Source: Variovorax sp. Root411
GTDB taxonomy: Bacteria > Pseudomonadota > Gammaproteobacteria > Burkholderiales > Burkholderiaceae_C
Assembly (NCBI RefSeq): GCF_001425205.1
Contig: NZ_LMDW01000001.1
Span: forward strand, 683,928-747,927
Direction: 5' to 3'
Length of the DNA: 64,000 nucleotides
The notes beneath the pieces were generated by a model. The model made no database searches, was not told the DNA's origin, and was given only the letters and a program-made list of their open reading frames with translations. Shown here piece by piece: positions 1 through 8,590 of the stretch. The stretch's first letter is position 1, and each line of letters begins with the position of its first letter. Made by a program: the position numbers and the translations under genes.

Positions 1-56
1 TCGCGGAGTGCCTTCGCAGCGGTTGCCGTGGGCGCGGCGCGGCCGGGCTTAGCCAA
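1..56 (-). CDS. possible 5' end of a gene (rsgA candidate), runs off the window
   Basis: After the phhB stop, an open frame from a TTG codon (complement of 54-56) continues to the window edge and encodes an Ala/Arg-rich start (LAKPGRAAPTATAAKALRE). The ATG at the phhB stop gives only seven codons, so TTG would be the start. In related genomes the ribosome GTPase gene rsgA commonly follows orn, an M48 peptidase and phhB, which is the only reason for that name. Too little sequence is visible to show any domain. Confidence 0.3.
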   Translation of the reverse strand, partial: MAKPGRAAPTATAAKALR

Positions 57-68
57 GGGCGTGGTCCG

Positions 69-422
69 TCATGCGGCGGGGCTGGCGACCAGCGCGTCGG
101 CCTGGCGCGCGCAGTCGAAGTCGGTGACCGACAGGCCACCCACGTCGTGCGTGTTGAAGCGCACCACGCAGCGGTTGTAGTGCACCGACAGGTCGGGGTG
201 GTGGTCCTGCGTGTGCGCCACGAAAGCCAGCGCGTTCACGAAGGCGATGGTCTCGAAGTAGTTGGCGAAGGTGAAGGTCTTCTCGATGGCGACATTGGCG
301 CCGTCGCCGGTGAGCTTCCAGCCGTCGAGCTTGGCGAGGCCCGAAACGATTTCGGTGGCGCTCAGCGCCTTGCGGGGAGGAAGGTTCTTCCAGTCTTTGG
401 GCTTGAACATGCTCTGATTCAT
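69..422 (-). CDS. phhB: 4a-hydroxytetrahydrobiopterin dehydratase (pterin-4a-carbinolamine dehydratase)
   Basis: A 117-residue protein of the usual PCD length. It should dehydrate 4a-hydroxytetrahydrobiopterin so that pterin can be recycled during phenylalanine hydroxylation in the cytoplasm. The family signature is clear: a W-K-L strand near residue 35, then F-x-F-x-x-Y-x-E-T-I-A-F, and the active-site stretch HTQDHHPDLSVHYN (about residues 70-83) with its paired histidines. The start MNQSMFKPKDW is chosen because the longer frame upstream runs through an intergenic repeat. It lies on the minus strand downstream of the M48 peptidase gene, separated by that repeat. Confidence 0.95.
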   Translation of the reverse strand: MNQSMFKPKDWKNLPPRKALSATEIVSGLAKLDGWKLTGDGANVAIEKTFTFANYFETIAFVNALAFVAHTQDHHPDLSVHYNRCVVRFNTHDVGGLSVTDFDCARQADALVASPAA

Positions 423-445
423 GGGTGTTCCTGTTTGGGGCAGAT

Positions 446-546
446 CGCGGAACACCGCGGAACCGGCTTTGCCGGGCCGCAGGTGTTGCCCCCTGCAAGG
501 GGGAAGGCGCGCGCGACACGAAGTGCGCGAAGACTGGGGGTGAGTC
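446..546. repeat. intergenic three-hairpin repeat, copy A
   Basis: This segment matches four other places in the window (near 11451, 15368, 49584 and 52956). Landmarks are a CCGGCTTTGCCGG hairpin, a CCCCCTGCAAGGGGG hairpin and a GCGCGACACGAAGTGCGCG hairpin. Read along the minus-strand transcript it starts at the stop codon of the M48 peptidase gene and ends about 25 bases before phhB. It is noncoding and REP-like. Confidence 0.8.
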
Positions 547-1798
547 ATGTCATCCGCGCAAGGCGCTCGGAAGCCGGCGGGTGCGAATAGTAGAACTTGA
601 CGAACACCGGATCGGGCGTGAGCGTCGAGGCGTTGTCCTGGTAGAGCTTGAGCAGTGCGGCCGACAGGTCGGCTCCGCTGGTCTGCGCCACCGCATAGGC
701 ATCGGCCTCGAACTCGTGCTTGCGCGACAGGCGCGCGGGCAGCGGCGCAACGAAGAAGCCGAACACCGGCACGGCGACCATGAACAGCAGCAGCGCCAGC
801 GCGCTGTTGGGTGCCGTCATGTTGGGCTGCACGCCCAGGCCCGTGTAGAACCAGACCTGCGTCGACACCCAGCCCAGCAGCGCAAAGCCGGCCAGGCTGA
901 GGGCGAACATCGCGACCAGCCGCTTCACGATATGGCGATGCTTGAAGTGGCCGAGCTCGTGCGCGAGCACGGCTTCCACCTCGCCGGCGTTGAGCTGGCG
1001 CAGCAGCGTGTCGTAGAACACCACGCGCTTGCTGGCACCGAAGCCCGTGAAGTAGGCATTGGCATGCGCGCTGCGCGTGCTGCCGTCCATCACGAAAAGG
1101 CCCTTGGCTGCGAAGCCGCAGCGCTTCATCAGTGCCGTCACGCGCTCCTTGAGCGTGGGGTCGTCGAGCGGCTTGAACTTGTTGAAAAGGGGCGCGATGA
1201 AGGTCGGGTAGATCAGCATCAGCAGCAGGTTGAAGCCCATCCATGCGCCCCAGGCCCAGAGCCACCACAGCTGGCCGGCCGCGCCCATGAGCCAGAGGAT
1301 CAGCGCCGCGATGGGCAGGCCGATCACCGCGCCCAGCAGCGTCGACTTGAGCGTGTCGACGAGCCAGAGCTTCCAGGTCATCTTGTTGAAGCCGAAGCGC
1401 TCTTCGAGCCTGAAGGTCTGCCAGAGCGTGAAAGGCAGCTCAAGCAGGCCGCCGATGGCCGCGAAGGCGGCCAGCAGCGCCAGCTGCTGCGCCATGCCGC
1501 CGCCGATCCACGCCAGCAGCAGCTTGTTGAGCAGGTCGAGCCCGCCGAGCAGGGTCCAGCCCAGCAGCAGCGTCGCGCTCCAGGCCATCTCGACCAGGCC
1601 GAAGCGTGCCTTGGCGATGGTGTAGTCGGCCGCCTTCTGGTGGGCGGCGAGGGTGATGGTCTGCGTGAAAGCGGCTGGCACGGCGCCGCGGTGCTGCGCC
1701 ACATGGCGCACCTGCCGCGAGGCGAGCCAGAACTTCACGATCAGGCCTGCAACCAGTGCGGCCGCAAAGGCCAGGGTGAAGATGAGCGAGTAGGACAT
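545..1798 (-). CDS. M48 family membrane metallopeptidase (Ste24/CAAX-protease type)
   Basis: A 417-residue integral membrane zinc protease. The catalytic motif HELGH lies at residues 280-284. A hydrophobic helix covers residues 5-25, and further membrane segments lie near 70-90, 105-125, 155-210 and 300-350. The downstream E-x-x-A-D (EFEADAYA) supplies the third zinc ligand. Length and topology match Ste24-like M48 proteins rather than the shorter HtpX. The role is probably membrane protein quality control or C-terminal processing. Its gene is divergent from orn, about 60 bases apart. Confidence 0.93.
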   Translation of the reverse strand: MSYSLIFTLAFAAALVAGLIVKFWLASRQVRHVAQHRGAVPAAFTQTITLAAHQKAADYTIAKARFGLVEMAWSATLLLGWTLLGGLDLLNKLLLAWIGGGMAQQLALLAAFAAIGGLLELPFTLWQTFRLEERFGFNKMTWKLWLVDTLKSTLLGAVIGLPIAALILWLMGAAGQLWWLWAWGAWMGFNLLLMLIYPTFIAPLFNKFKPLDDPTLKERVTALMKRCGFAAKGLFVMDGSTRSAHANAYFTGFGASKRVVFYDTLLRQLNAGEVEAVLAHELGHFKHRHIVKRLVAMFALSLAGFALLGWVSTQVWFYTGLGVQPNMTAPNSALALLLFMVAVPVFGFFVAPLPARLSRKHEFEADAYAVAQTSGADLSAALLKLYQDNASTLTPDPVFVKFYYSHPPASERLARMT

Positions 1799-1857
1799 GA
1801 AGCAGTGAGTTTAGCCCTCGGTATCTGGCGCTGCGGGCCTTCGACGACAATCCTGCG

Positions 1858-2454
1858 ATGCCCGAATCCCTTGACCCGACGCCTCCCGCCGCAGTGCCCA
1901 CCCTGAAGAAAAGCGACCAGAACCTGGTCTGGCTCGACTGCGAAATGAGCGGCCTCGACCCTGAAAAAGAGTTCCTGCTCGAAATCGCCGTGGTCGTCAC
2001 CGGCCCCGACCTCACGCCCCGCATCGACGGCCCTGTGCTCGTCATCCACCAGAGCGACGCCGTGCTCGACGCCATGGATGCCTGGAACAAGGGCACCCAT
2101 GGCCGCAGCGGCCTGATCGACAAGGTGAAGGCCTCGACCCTCGACGAAGCCGCCGCGGAGCAGCAGCTGCTGGAATTCATCGCCAAGTACATTCCGCGCA
2201 GCGGCTCGCCCATGTGCGGCAACACCATCGGGCAGGACCGCCGCTTCCTGGTCAAGTACATGCCCAAGCTGGAGGCGTATTTCCACTACCGCAACCTCGA
2301 CGTCAGCACGCTGAAAGAGCTGGCCAAGCGCTGGAAACCCACGGCCTACAACAGTTTCAAGAAGCAGCAGGCGCACACCGCGCTGGCCGACGTGCACGAA
2401 TCCATCGAGGAACTGGCGCACTACCGCGAGACCTTCCTGCGCCTCACGGATTGA
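1858..2454 (+). CDS. orn: oligoribonuclease
   Basis: A 198-residue DEDDh 3'-5' exoribonuclease that degrades the last di- to pentaribonucleotides of RNA and linearised c-di-GMP (pGpG). Exo I is LDCEM, with D27 and E29. Later motifs include [11 protein letters not shown] (Exo II) and the [10 protein letters not shown] stretch (Exo III, catalytic His and Asp). The protein is about 15 residues longer than E. coli Orn because of an N-terminal Pro-rich extension. No better internal start is available. Confidence 0.97.
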   Translation: MPESLDPTPPAAVPTLKKSDQNLVWLDCEMSGLDPEKEFLLEIAVVVTGPDLTPRIDGPVLVIHQSDAVLDAMDAWNKGTHGRSGLIDKVKASTLDEAAAEQQLLEFIAKYIPRSGSPMCGNTIGQDRRFLVKYMPKLEAYFHYRNLDVSTLKELAKRWKPTAYNSFKKQQAHTALADVHESIEELAHYRETFLRLTD

Positions 2455-2707
2455 GAAACCCGGAAATTAGGTAAAAACCCGAGTCCATGCCATAATCGCA
2501 GGCTTCGCTGATCGGGCGGGTATTTCAAGCCCGGCCAGCGTCTCTTGCATCTCCCTATCTTGCACACCGCGCCCGATCGCATTCGCTGATCAAAAAGGGC
2601 CGCAGCCTTGGGCACCAGCCTGAAGTTGAACGTCGTTGGATGGTTGATGTTTTTAACCACCAACGGGGCGCCGCCTACGGCAGCGCTCGCGTTTGAGATT
2701 GATATTC

Positions 2708-4618
2708 ATGACCGACGCTTTTGAAGCGCAGGGCGAGTTCGCGCCTGTGCAATCCGCTACCCATAACGAATTCACCGCTGTTTCGGACACCGTGTCCGAA
2801 TCGCCCATCCTCGAAGCGCTGGATGCAGCCGCTCCCGAAGTGGCCGCGGCCGAAGAACCCGCCCAACCCAACGGCTTCATCAAGCTGGGCCTCGCGCCCG
2901 AACTGATCGCCGCCGTGGCCGACCTGGGCTTCACCCAGCCCACGACCGTCCAGGAAAAGGTCATCCCGATCGCCATGGGCGAGCAAGAGGGCGCCGCCCA
3001 GACCGCTCGTTTCGTCGACCTGATGGTTTCGAGCCAGACCGGTTCGGGCAAGACCGCCGCCTTCCTGCTGCCCGTGCTGCACACGCTGCTGAAGCGCCAG
3101 GCCGAAGCCGAAGCCGAAGCCAAGGCCGAATTTCAGCGCCTCGCCGCCGAAGCCGCTGCCCGCGGCGAAGCCGTGCCGAAGAAGCCGAAGCGCAAGGACC
3201 CGACCAACGCCCGTCATTTCAAGCCCGCCACCCCTGGCGCGCTGATCCTGTGCCCGACGCGCGAACTCGCGCAGCAAGTCGCGCACGACGCCATCGAACT
3301 GGTTCGCCACTGCCGCGGCCTGCGCATCGCCAACGTGGTGGGCGGCATGCCCTACCAGCTCCAGATCGCCCGCCTGCAGAACGCCGACCTCGTCGTCGCC
3401 ACGCCGGGCCGCCTGCTCGACCTGCAGCGCTCGTCGCAAATCAAGCTCGACCAAGTCAAGTTCCTGGTGGTCGACGAAGCCGACCGCATGCTCGACCTCG
3501 GCTTTGCCGATGACCTGGCCGAAGTCAACCAGCTCACCATCGAGCGCCAGCAGACGATGATGTTCAGCGCCACCTTCGCGCCGCGCATCCAGCAGCTGGC
3601 CCAGCGCGTGATGCGCGAGCCGCAGCGCGTGACCATCGACAGCCCGCAAGAAAAGCACGCCAACATCAAGCAAGTGCTGTTCTGGGCCGACAACAGCCAG
3701 CACAAGCGCAAGCTGCTGGACCACTGGCTGCGTGACACCACCATCAACCAGGCCATCGTGTTCGCGAGCACGCAAGTCGAGTGCGACGGCCTCGCCAACG
3801 ACCTGCAGCAAGACGGCTTCAGCGCCGTGGCGCTGCACGGCGCCCTGAGCCAGGGCCTGCGCAACCGCCGCCTGATGGCGCTGCGCCAGGGCCAGGTGCA
3901 GATCCTGGTGGCCACCGACGTTGCCGCCCGCGGCATCGACGTGCCGACCATCACCCACGTCTTCAACTTCGGCCTGCCGATGAAGGCCGAGGACTACACC
4001 CACCGCATCGGCCGCACCGGCCGCGCAGGCCGCGACGGCATTGCCGTCACGTTCGCCGAGTTCCGCGATCGCCGCAAGATCATGGACATCGAGCACTACA
4101 GCCGCCAGCAATTCAAGGCCGAAGTGGTGCCGGGCATGGAACCGCAGCAGCGCATGCCGCAATCGCGCCCGCCGCAAGGCGAGTTCCGCGGCGGCCGCGG
4201 CGACAACCATTCGCGTGACCGCAAGTTCGGCGGCGGCGGTCATCGCGGTGGCAATGGCGGCGGCTTCGGCGGCGGCAACAGCAACTACGCAGGCGCCAGC
4301 GGCTTCAACGACCGCGGTTCGCGTCCTCCGGCACCGCGCGGCGGTGGCTTCGGCGGCCAGGGCCACGGCCATGGCGGCGGTCACAACGCCGGTTTCGGCG
4401 GCGGCCGTGACGAAGGCGGCTACGGTCGCAAGCCGGGCTGGGGCGACAGCGCCCCGCGCGGCGGCGGCAACGGCGGTGGCCGTGACTTCGCTCCCCGCGA
4501 AGGTTTCGCACCGCGTGAAGGCTTCGCGCCCCGCGGCAATGGCGCAGGCCATGGCGGCCAGGGCAAGGTGTTCGTGCCCCGCGACGCGCAGAAGCGCTCG
4601 TTCAAGCCCAGCCGCTGA
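2708..4618 (+). CDS. rhlE: DEAD-box ATP-dependent RNA helicase, RhlE type
   Basis: A 636-residue RNA helicase. In order it shows a Q motif (GFTQPTTVQ), Walker A (SQTGSGKT), PTRELAQQ, TPGRLLDL, the DEAD box at residues 256-259, SAT, LVATDVAARGID and HRIGRTGRAGR. A charged insertion follows motif I (about residues 125-175, many E, A and K). The last 170 residues are a Gly/Arg-rich RGG-type tail with a repeated PREGFAPR motif. Likely roles are ribosome assembly and mRNA turnover, especially in the cold. ATG 2708 is preferred over the TTG five codons upstream. An intrinsic terminator follows. Confidence 0.93.
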   Translation: MTDAFEAQGEFAPVQSATHNEFTAVSDTVSESPILEALDAAAPEVAAAEEPAQPNGFIKLGLAPELIAAVADLGFTQPTTVQEKVIPIAMGEQEGAAQTARFVDLMVSSQTGSGKTAAFLLPVLHTLLKRQAEAEAEAKAEFQRLAAEAAARGEAVPKKPKRKDPTNARHFKPATPGALILCPTRELAQQVAHDAIELVRHCRGLRIANVVGGMPYQLQIARLQNADLVVATPGRLLDLQRSSQIKLDQVKFLVVDEADRMLDLGFADDLAEVNQLTIERQQTMMFSATFAPRIQQLAQRVMREPQRVTIDSPQEKHANIKQVLFWADNSQHKRKLLDHWLRDTTINQAIVFASTQVECDGLANDLQQDGFSAVALHGALSQGLRNRRLMALRQGQVQILVATDVAARGIDVPTITHVFNFGLPMKAEDYTHRIGRTGRAGRDGIAVTFAEFRDRRKIMDIEHYSRQQFKAEVVPGMEPQQRMPQSRPPQGEFRGGRGDNHSRDRKFGGGGHRGGNGGGFGGGNSNYAGASGFNDRGSRPPAPRGGGFGGQGHGHGGGHNAGFGGGRDEGGYGRKPGWGDSAPRGGGNGGGRDFAPREGFAPREGFAPRGNGAGHGGQGKVFVPRDAQKRSFKPSR

Positions 4619-4656
4619 TCCTTGCCGAGCGGCCTGACCGCCGCCTCGCCCCCTCG

Positions 4657-4690
4657 AAAGCCCGCGCTTCTCACGAACGCGGGCTTTTTC
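4657..4690 (+). terminator. intrinsic terminator after rhlE
   Basis: A 10-bp stem (AAAGCCCGCG pairing with CGCGGGCTTT) with an 11-base loop, followed by a T run. It lies 39 bases downstream of the helicase stop. Confidence 0.9.
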
Positions 4691-4729
4691 ATTTCGGGTT
4701 TCCGAGCAGGCTGGTGTTGTCGAATTTGA

Positions 4730-4758
4730 TTGACACCTGAATCGATGAAAAGTAATGT
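4730..4758 (+). promoter_or_regulatory. sigma-70-like promoter of the 4830-8572 operon
   Basis: A consensus -35 box TTGACA (4730-4735), a 17-base spacer and a -10 box TAATGT (4753-4758). It sits in an AT-rich patch about 70 bases before the first gene. It would give a leader of roughly 65 bases. Confidence 0.7.
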
Positions 4759-4829
4759 AATAGCGCATTGCTTCCCCGGGTCCGTCCTGCGGCCACCGGT
4801 TCATCGACACCTGCTTTTCGGCTTTCGAC

Positions 4830-5903
4830 ATGAAAATTGCGATTCTTGGGGGTGGTCATGGCGCCTATGCGGCCGCCGCCGACCTGTCTGAAACCGGCCA
4901 CGAGGTGCGCCTGTGGCGCCGCGATGCCGCAGCTCTGGAGCCCGTCGTCCGTGCCGGCGCGATCACGCTGAAAGACGCCGCCGGCGCCCGCGAGGTGCCC
5001 ATTGCGCTGGCCACCGCCGACATCGGCGCTGCCTTGAGGGGCGCCGAGCTGATCGTCATTCCCACGCCCGCCATCGCACAGCACGACATCGCGCTCGCGA
5101 TGGCGCCGCACCTGGTCGATGGCCAGGTCGTGTTCCTGCCGCCGGGCACCTTCGGCAGCTACGTGATGGCGAGGGCGGTGAGAGAGGCCGGAAGCCGCGC
5201 CGACGTCGCCTGGGCCGAGACCGGCACCTTGCCCTACCTCGCGCGCAAGCACGGCGAACGCGAGGTGAACGTCACCATCCGCGCCATCCGCCTGCCGACC
5301 GGCGTCTACCCGGCGCGCAAGGAAGCCGACGCGATCGAGGTGATCCGCAAGGCCTACCCGGCCGTGCACGGCTGCGGCGACGCGCTCTCGGGCGCGTTGA
5401 TGAATGCTGGCCCCGTCATCCATCCGCCGCTGATGGTGATGAACGCCGCGCCGCTGCAGCACTTCGAGCGCTGGGACATCCACAACGAAGGCACCCAGCG
5501 CGCCGTGCGCGACGTGACCGACCGGCTCGACCGGGAGCGCATCGCCGTGCGCGAAGCCTTCGGGCAGGGCGCGCCGCACTATCCGCTGGCCGACCATTAC
5601 AACAACGACCAGTGGATGTACGGCGACGCGCACAAGCAGCTCGTCAAGTCGGGCGACTGGCGCGAGAACATCGACCTGCACACGCACCGCTACATCACCG
5701 AGGACACCGAACTCGGCCTTGCCTTCCTGGCCTCGGCTGCGCGCCATGCGGGCGTGGACGCGCCCATCGCGCACGGCCTGCTGGCCATCGTCGGCGGCTT
5801 TCTCGGCCGCGACCTGCGGCGCGGGCCGCGCACTTTCGAACGCCTGGGCCTCGCCGGCCTGAGCGCGGCGCAACTCAAGCAGAGGCTGCACGATGGCGAA
5901 TGA
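4830..5903 (+). CDS. NAD(P)-dependent opine/octopine dehydrogenase-family oxidoreductase
   Basis: A 357-residue protein with an N-terminal Rossmann fold (MKIAILGGGHGAYAAAADL, a GxGxxA variant) followed by the helical octopine/nopaline dehydrogenase C-terminal domain. The H-P-P-L-M-V-M-N-A segment near residue 198 and a YPLADHYN-like stretch near 250 belong to that domain. Enzymes of this family interconvert N-(carboxyalkyl) amino acids (opines) with an amino acid and a 2-oxo acid, or act on related 2-hydroxy acids. The neighbours point to catabolism rather than opine synthesis. It is the first gene of a four-gene operon. The substrate cannot be told from sequence. Confidence 0.8.
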   Translation: MKIAILGGGHGAYAAAADLSETGHEVRLWRRDAAALEPVVRAGAITLKDAAGAREVPIALATADIGAALRGAELIVIPTPAIAQHDIALAMAPHLVDGQVVFLPPGTFGSYVMARAVREAGSRADVAWAETGTLPYLARKHGEREVNVTIRAIRLPTGVYPARKEADAIEVIRKAYPAVHGCGDALSGALMNAGPVIHPPLMVMNAAPLQHFERWDIHNEGTQRAVRDVTDRLDRERIAVREAFGQGAPHYPLADHYNNDQWMYGDAHKQLVKSGDWRENIDLHTHRYITEDTELGLAFLASAARHAGVDAPIAHGLLAIVGGFLGRDLRRGPRTFERLGLAGLSAAQLKQRLHDGE

Positions 5904-6897
5904 GGCCGTGCTGCCGCGCTTCGCCGCCGTCGGCGCGGGCCGCATGGGACGCGGCATCGCCATCGCGTTCGCCTATGCCGGCCGGCGCATCTCGCTGATC
6001 GACCTGCGCCCGCGCAGCGACGAGGCGTGGCAGCGCCTGCGCGACGAGGCCGGGGCGGAGATCGAAGCCAGCCTTTCGGGTCTCGCACAGCTTGGCGTGA
6101 TCGATGCCTCGCAGGTCGAATGCATCGCTGCGCGCGTCGATTTCGTCAACGCCGCCGCCGCGCCGCAGGCGCTCGCCGCCGCCGAACTCGTGTTCGAAGG
6201 CGTGCCCGAGACCATGGAGGCCAAGCGCGAGGCTTTCGAGCATCTCAACCGCCATTGTCGCGACAACGCCATCCTCACCTCGACCACCAGCAGCATCCTC
6301 GTGACGCAGCTGGCCGCACTCGTGCGGCTGCCAGAGCGCTTCCTCAACATGCACTGGCTCAACCCGGCCTATGTGATCCCGGTGGTGGAGCTCAGCTGCC
6401 ATCCGGGCACCGACGCCGCCGTGCTCGCGCGCACCAAGGCGCTGATGGAAGAGATCGGCAAGCTGCCCGTGGTCTGCGGCGCCTCGCCCGGCTACATCGT
6501 GCCGCGCCTGCAGGCGCTGGTGATGAACGAAGCCGCGCGAATGATCGAGGAGGGCGCCGCCACCGCCGAGGAGATCGACAAGGCCACGCGCTACGGCCTC
6601 GGCCTGCGTTTCGCAGCGCTCGGCGTGGTCGAGTTCATCGACTTCGGCGGCTGCGACATCCTGCATCATGCGAGCCGGGAGATGTCGGCCTCGCTCGACG
6701 CAGGCCGATACACCGCGCCCGCCATCGTCGGGCGCATGGTCGAGCAGGGGCGGCTCGGCCTCAAGAGCGGCAGCGGCTTCTACGATTACGCGGGCCGCGA
6801 CGTCGCAGCCTACCGGCGCGACGTGCTCTCGCGCACGCTCGGCGAACTGCGGCACGCGGGCCTGTGGCGCGCGCCGGCCGACGAGACCTTGCCATGA
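5893..6897 (+). CDS. 3-hydroxyacyl-CoA dehydrogenase, NAD-dependent
   Basis: A 334-residue FadB/PaaH-type dehydrogenase. The NAD-binding motif GAGRMGRGIA lies near residues 15-24. The catalytic His-Glu region is represented by NMHWLNPAYVIPVVEL, and the C-terminal dimerisation domain holds GLGLRFAALGVVEF. It should oxidise an L-3-hydroxyacyl-CoA or a related 3-hydroxy acid. Enzymes of this shape also include L-gulonate and carnitine dehydrogenases. The gene overlaps the preceding one by 11 bases and the next by 4, so the operon is probably translationally coupled. Confidence 0.88.
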   Translation: MANEAVLPRFAAVGAGRMGRGIAIAFAYAGRRISLIDLRPRSDEAWQRLRDEAGAEIEASLSGLAQLGVIDASQVECIAARVDFVNAAAAPQALAAAELVFEGVPETMEAKREAFEHLNRHCRDNAILTSTTSSILVTQLAALVRLPERFLNMHWLNPAYVIPVVELSCHPGTDAAVLARTKALMEEIGKLPVVCGASPGYIVPRLQALVMNEAARMIEEGAATAEEIDKATRYGLGLRFAALGVVEFIDFGGCDILHHASREMSASLDAGRYTAPAIVGRMVEQGRLGLKSGSGFYDYAGRDVAAYRRDVLSRTLGELRHAGLWRAPADETLP

Positions 6898-7691
6898 GCA
6901 TCCGCCGCGCCTTTGCCGACCTGTCGGTGGGGCAGGTGCACTATGCGGAATGCGGCGACCGCAGCGCGCCGGTGGTGCTGCTGCTGCACCAGTCGCCGCG
7001 CAGCTGGGCCGAGTACCGCGCCGTGCTGCCGCTGATCGGCGCGCAGCGCCGGGCCATCGCGATGGACACCGCCGGCTTCGGCGACTCTGCGGACGGCGGC
7101 GTGCCCGCGAGCATCGGGCAATGGGCGCGCGTGGCGTGCGAACTGCTGGACGTGTTGAACATCGCGCAGGCCGACGTGGTGGGCCACCACACCGGTGGCG
7201 TCGTGGCAGTGGAGCTTGCAGCCGCGTTTCCCGATCGCGTGCGCAGCCTGGTGCTGTCTTCGACGCCTTGCACCGACGAAGCTTTTCGCCGCGCCCGCGC
7301 GCAGCGCCCGCCCATCGACGAAGTTACGCCGAGCGAAGATGGCTCCCATCTCGCTGCGCTATGGCAGAAGCGCCAGGGCTTCTATCCACCGGGGCGGCCC
7401 GAACTGCTCGAGGCCTTCGTGCGCGATGCGTTGAAGGTCGAACGCGTCGAAGAGGGCCATCGCGCCGTCGCGTCGTACCGCATGGAAGAACGGATCGGCC
7501 TCGTCGCGCAGCCCACGCTGATCGTGCGCGCCACCGACGATCCGTTCGCGGCGCCGCATGCGGCGGAGCTGCGGCATCACTTGCCGCACGCGCGCATCGT
7601 CGACATCGAAGGCGGCATGGTGCCGTTGCCCGATCAGATGCCCGATACCTTCGCGCGCACGGTACTCGACTTTCTGGCGACGCTGCCATGA
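6894..7691 (+). CDS. alpha/beta hydrolase with non-canonical nucleophile elbow
   Basis: A 265-residue alpha/beta-hydrolase fold protein. The oxyanion region HQSPRSWAEYR and the D-x-A-G-F-G-D-S loop are typical. The elbow expected as G-x-S-x-G reads G97-H98-H99-T100-G101, so histidine stands where serine is normally found. Aspartate candidates (near 219) and a late polar segment remain. Either Thr100 or another residue serves as nucleophile, or the protein is not a classical esterase. The start overlaps the upstream stop (ATGA), which makes it part of the same operon. Confidence 0.82.
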   Translation: MSIRRAFADLSVGQVHYAECGDRSAPVVLLLHQSPRSWAEYRAVLPLIGAQRRAIAMDTAGFGDSADGGVPASIGQWARVACELLDVLNIAQADVVGHHTGGVVAVELAAAFPDRVRSLVLSSTPCTDEAFRRARAQRPPIDEVTPSEDGSHLAALWQKRQGFYPPGRPELLEAFVRDALKVERVEEGHRAVASYRMEERIGLVAQPTLIVRATDDPFAAPHAAELRHHLPHARIVDIEGGMVPLPDQMPDTFARTVLDFLATLP

Positions 7692-8572
7692 AGGCCGTGC
7701 GCATCCACGGCTTCGACGCAGTCCCCGTGCTGGAAGAGGTGGCCGATCCCGTCGCAAGGCCGGGCCGCACCATCGTGCGCATGGAAGCCGCGACGGTCGG
7801 CCACATCGACCGCACCGTGTGGCGCGGCAGTTTCCTGCGGCACCCGCCGTTGCCTTACACGCCCGGCGTGGAGGCTGCGGGCACCGTCATGGCGAGCGAA
7901 CGTTACGACGTCGGCCAGCGCGTGTGGCTGCGCGGCGGCGGACTGGGCACGCTCTTCGATGGCACCTGGTGCGAACTTGTCGATGCGCCCGACGAAGCGT
8001 TGGGACTCTTGCCTGACGGCGTTCCGATGGCGCTGGGTGCCGCGTTCTTTTCCCCATGCACCTCGGCCTGGGTGGCGCTGCACGACGTCGCGAAGCTGCG
8101 GCCCGGTGAACAGGTGCTGGTGACCGGCGCGAGCGGTGCCGTCGGCTCGCTCGTGATGCAGCTGGCAGGCAGCCTGGGCGGCGCATCGACGGCCGTCGAT
8201 GCGAATGCCGAAGCACCGCCCGCGGCCAGCGCCGACCTGCTCATCGACACCGTCGGCGGCGACGTCCTTGCGAAAGTCCTGCCCGCGGTGCGCCCCGGTG
8301 GGCGCGCGGTGCTGATCGGCTACACCGCCGGCCCGACGCTGCAGCTGGACATTGCGCATTTCCTGCAACGCGATGTCGCGCTTCTGCCGCTCAACATGTT
8401 CCGGCGTGAATCGGCCGGCCGCGCCGCTGCCCCCGAGTTGCTCGCAAGGCTGGCCGACGGCCGCCTGCATCTGGACGTTCGGCCCTTCGCATTCGACGAT
8501 GCGGCCGGCGCGCTCGACTGGATTGCGCAACGCGGCCACCGCGGGCGGGCTGTTCTCGTGCCTCGCCTTTGA
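7688..8572 (+). CDS. zinc-independent MDR-family alcohol dehydrogenase/quinone oxidoreductase
   Basis: A 294-residue medium-chain dehydrogenase/reductase. It has an N-terminal GroES-like domain (GHIDRTVWRGSF, PYTPGVEAAGTV) and a nucleotide-binding domain with VTGASGAVGSLVMQLA near residue 145. The Cys ligands of the structural zinc lobe are absent, as in quinone oxidoreductase-like MDRs. The protein is shorter than usual (about 320-330), mainly between the Rossmann motif and the DTVGG segment. It is the last gene of the operon and converges on the MarR gene with an 18-base gap. Confidence 0.82.
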   Translation: MKAVRIHGFDAVPVLEEVADPVARPGRTIVRMEAATVGHIDRTVWRGSFLRHPPLPYTPGVEAAGTVMASERYDVGQRVWLRGGGLGTLFDGTWCELVDAPDEALGLLPDGVPMALGAAFFSPCTSAWVALHDVAKLRPGEQVLVTGASGAVGSLVMQLAGSLGGASTAVDANAEAPPAASADLLIDTVGGDVLAKVLPAVRPGGRAVLIGYTAGPTLQLDIAHFLQRDVALLPLNMFRRESAGRAAAPELLARLADGRLHLDVRPFAFDDAAGALDWIAQRGHRGRAVLVPRL

Positions 8573-8590
8573 CCAACGAGGCCCGGGGGC

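Noticed and set aside
425..1906. 493-codon plus-strand open frame opposite the M48 peptidase gene
   Set aside because: It is antisense to a well-supported protease, His/Arg/Gln-rich and without domains. It is an artefact of high GC codon bias.
2675..4831. 718-codon minus-strand open frame opposite rhlE
   Set aside because: It is Ala/Val/His-rich shadow sequence of the helicase, including its Gly-rich tail. No ribosome site or motif.
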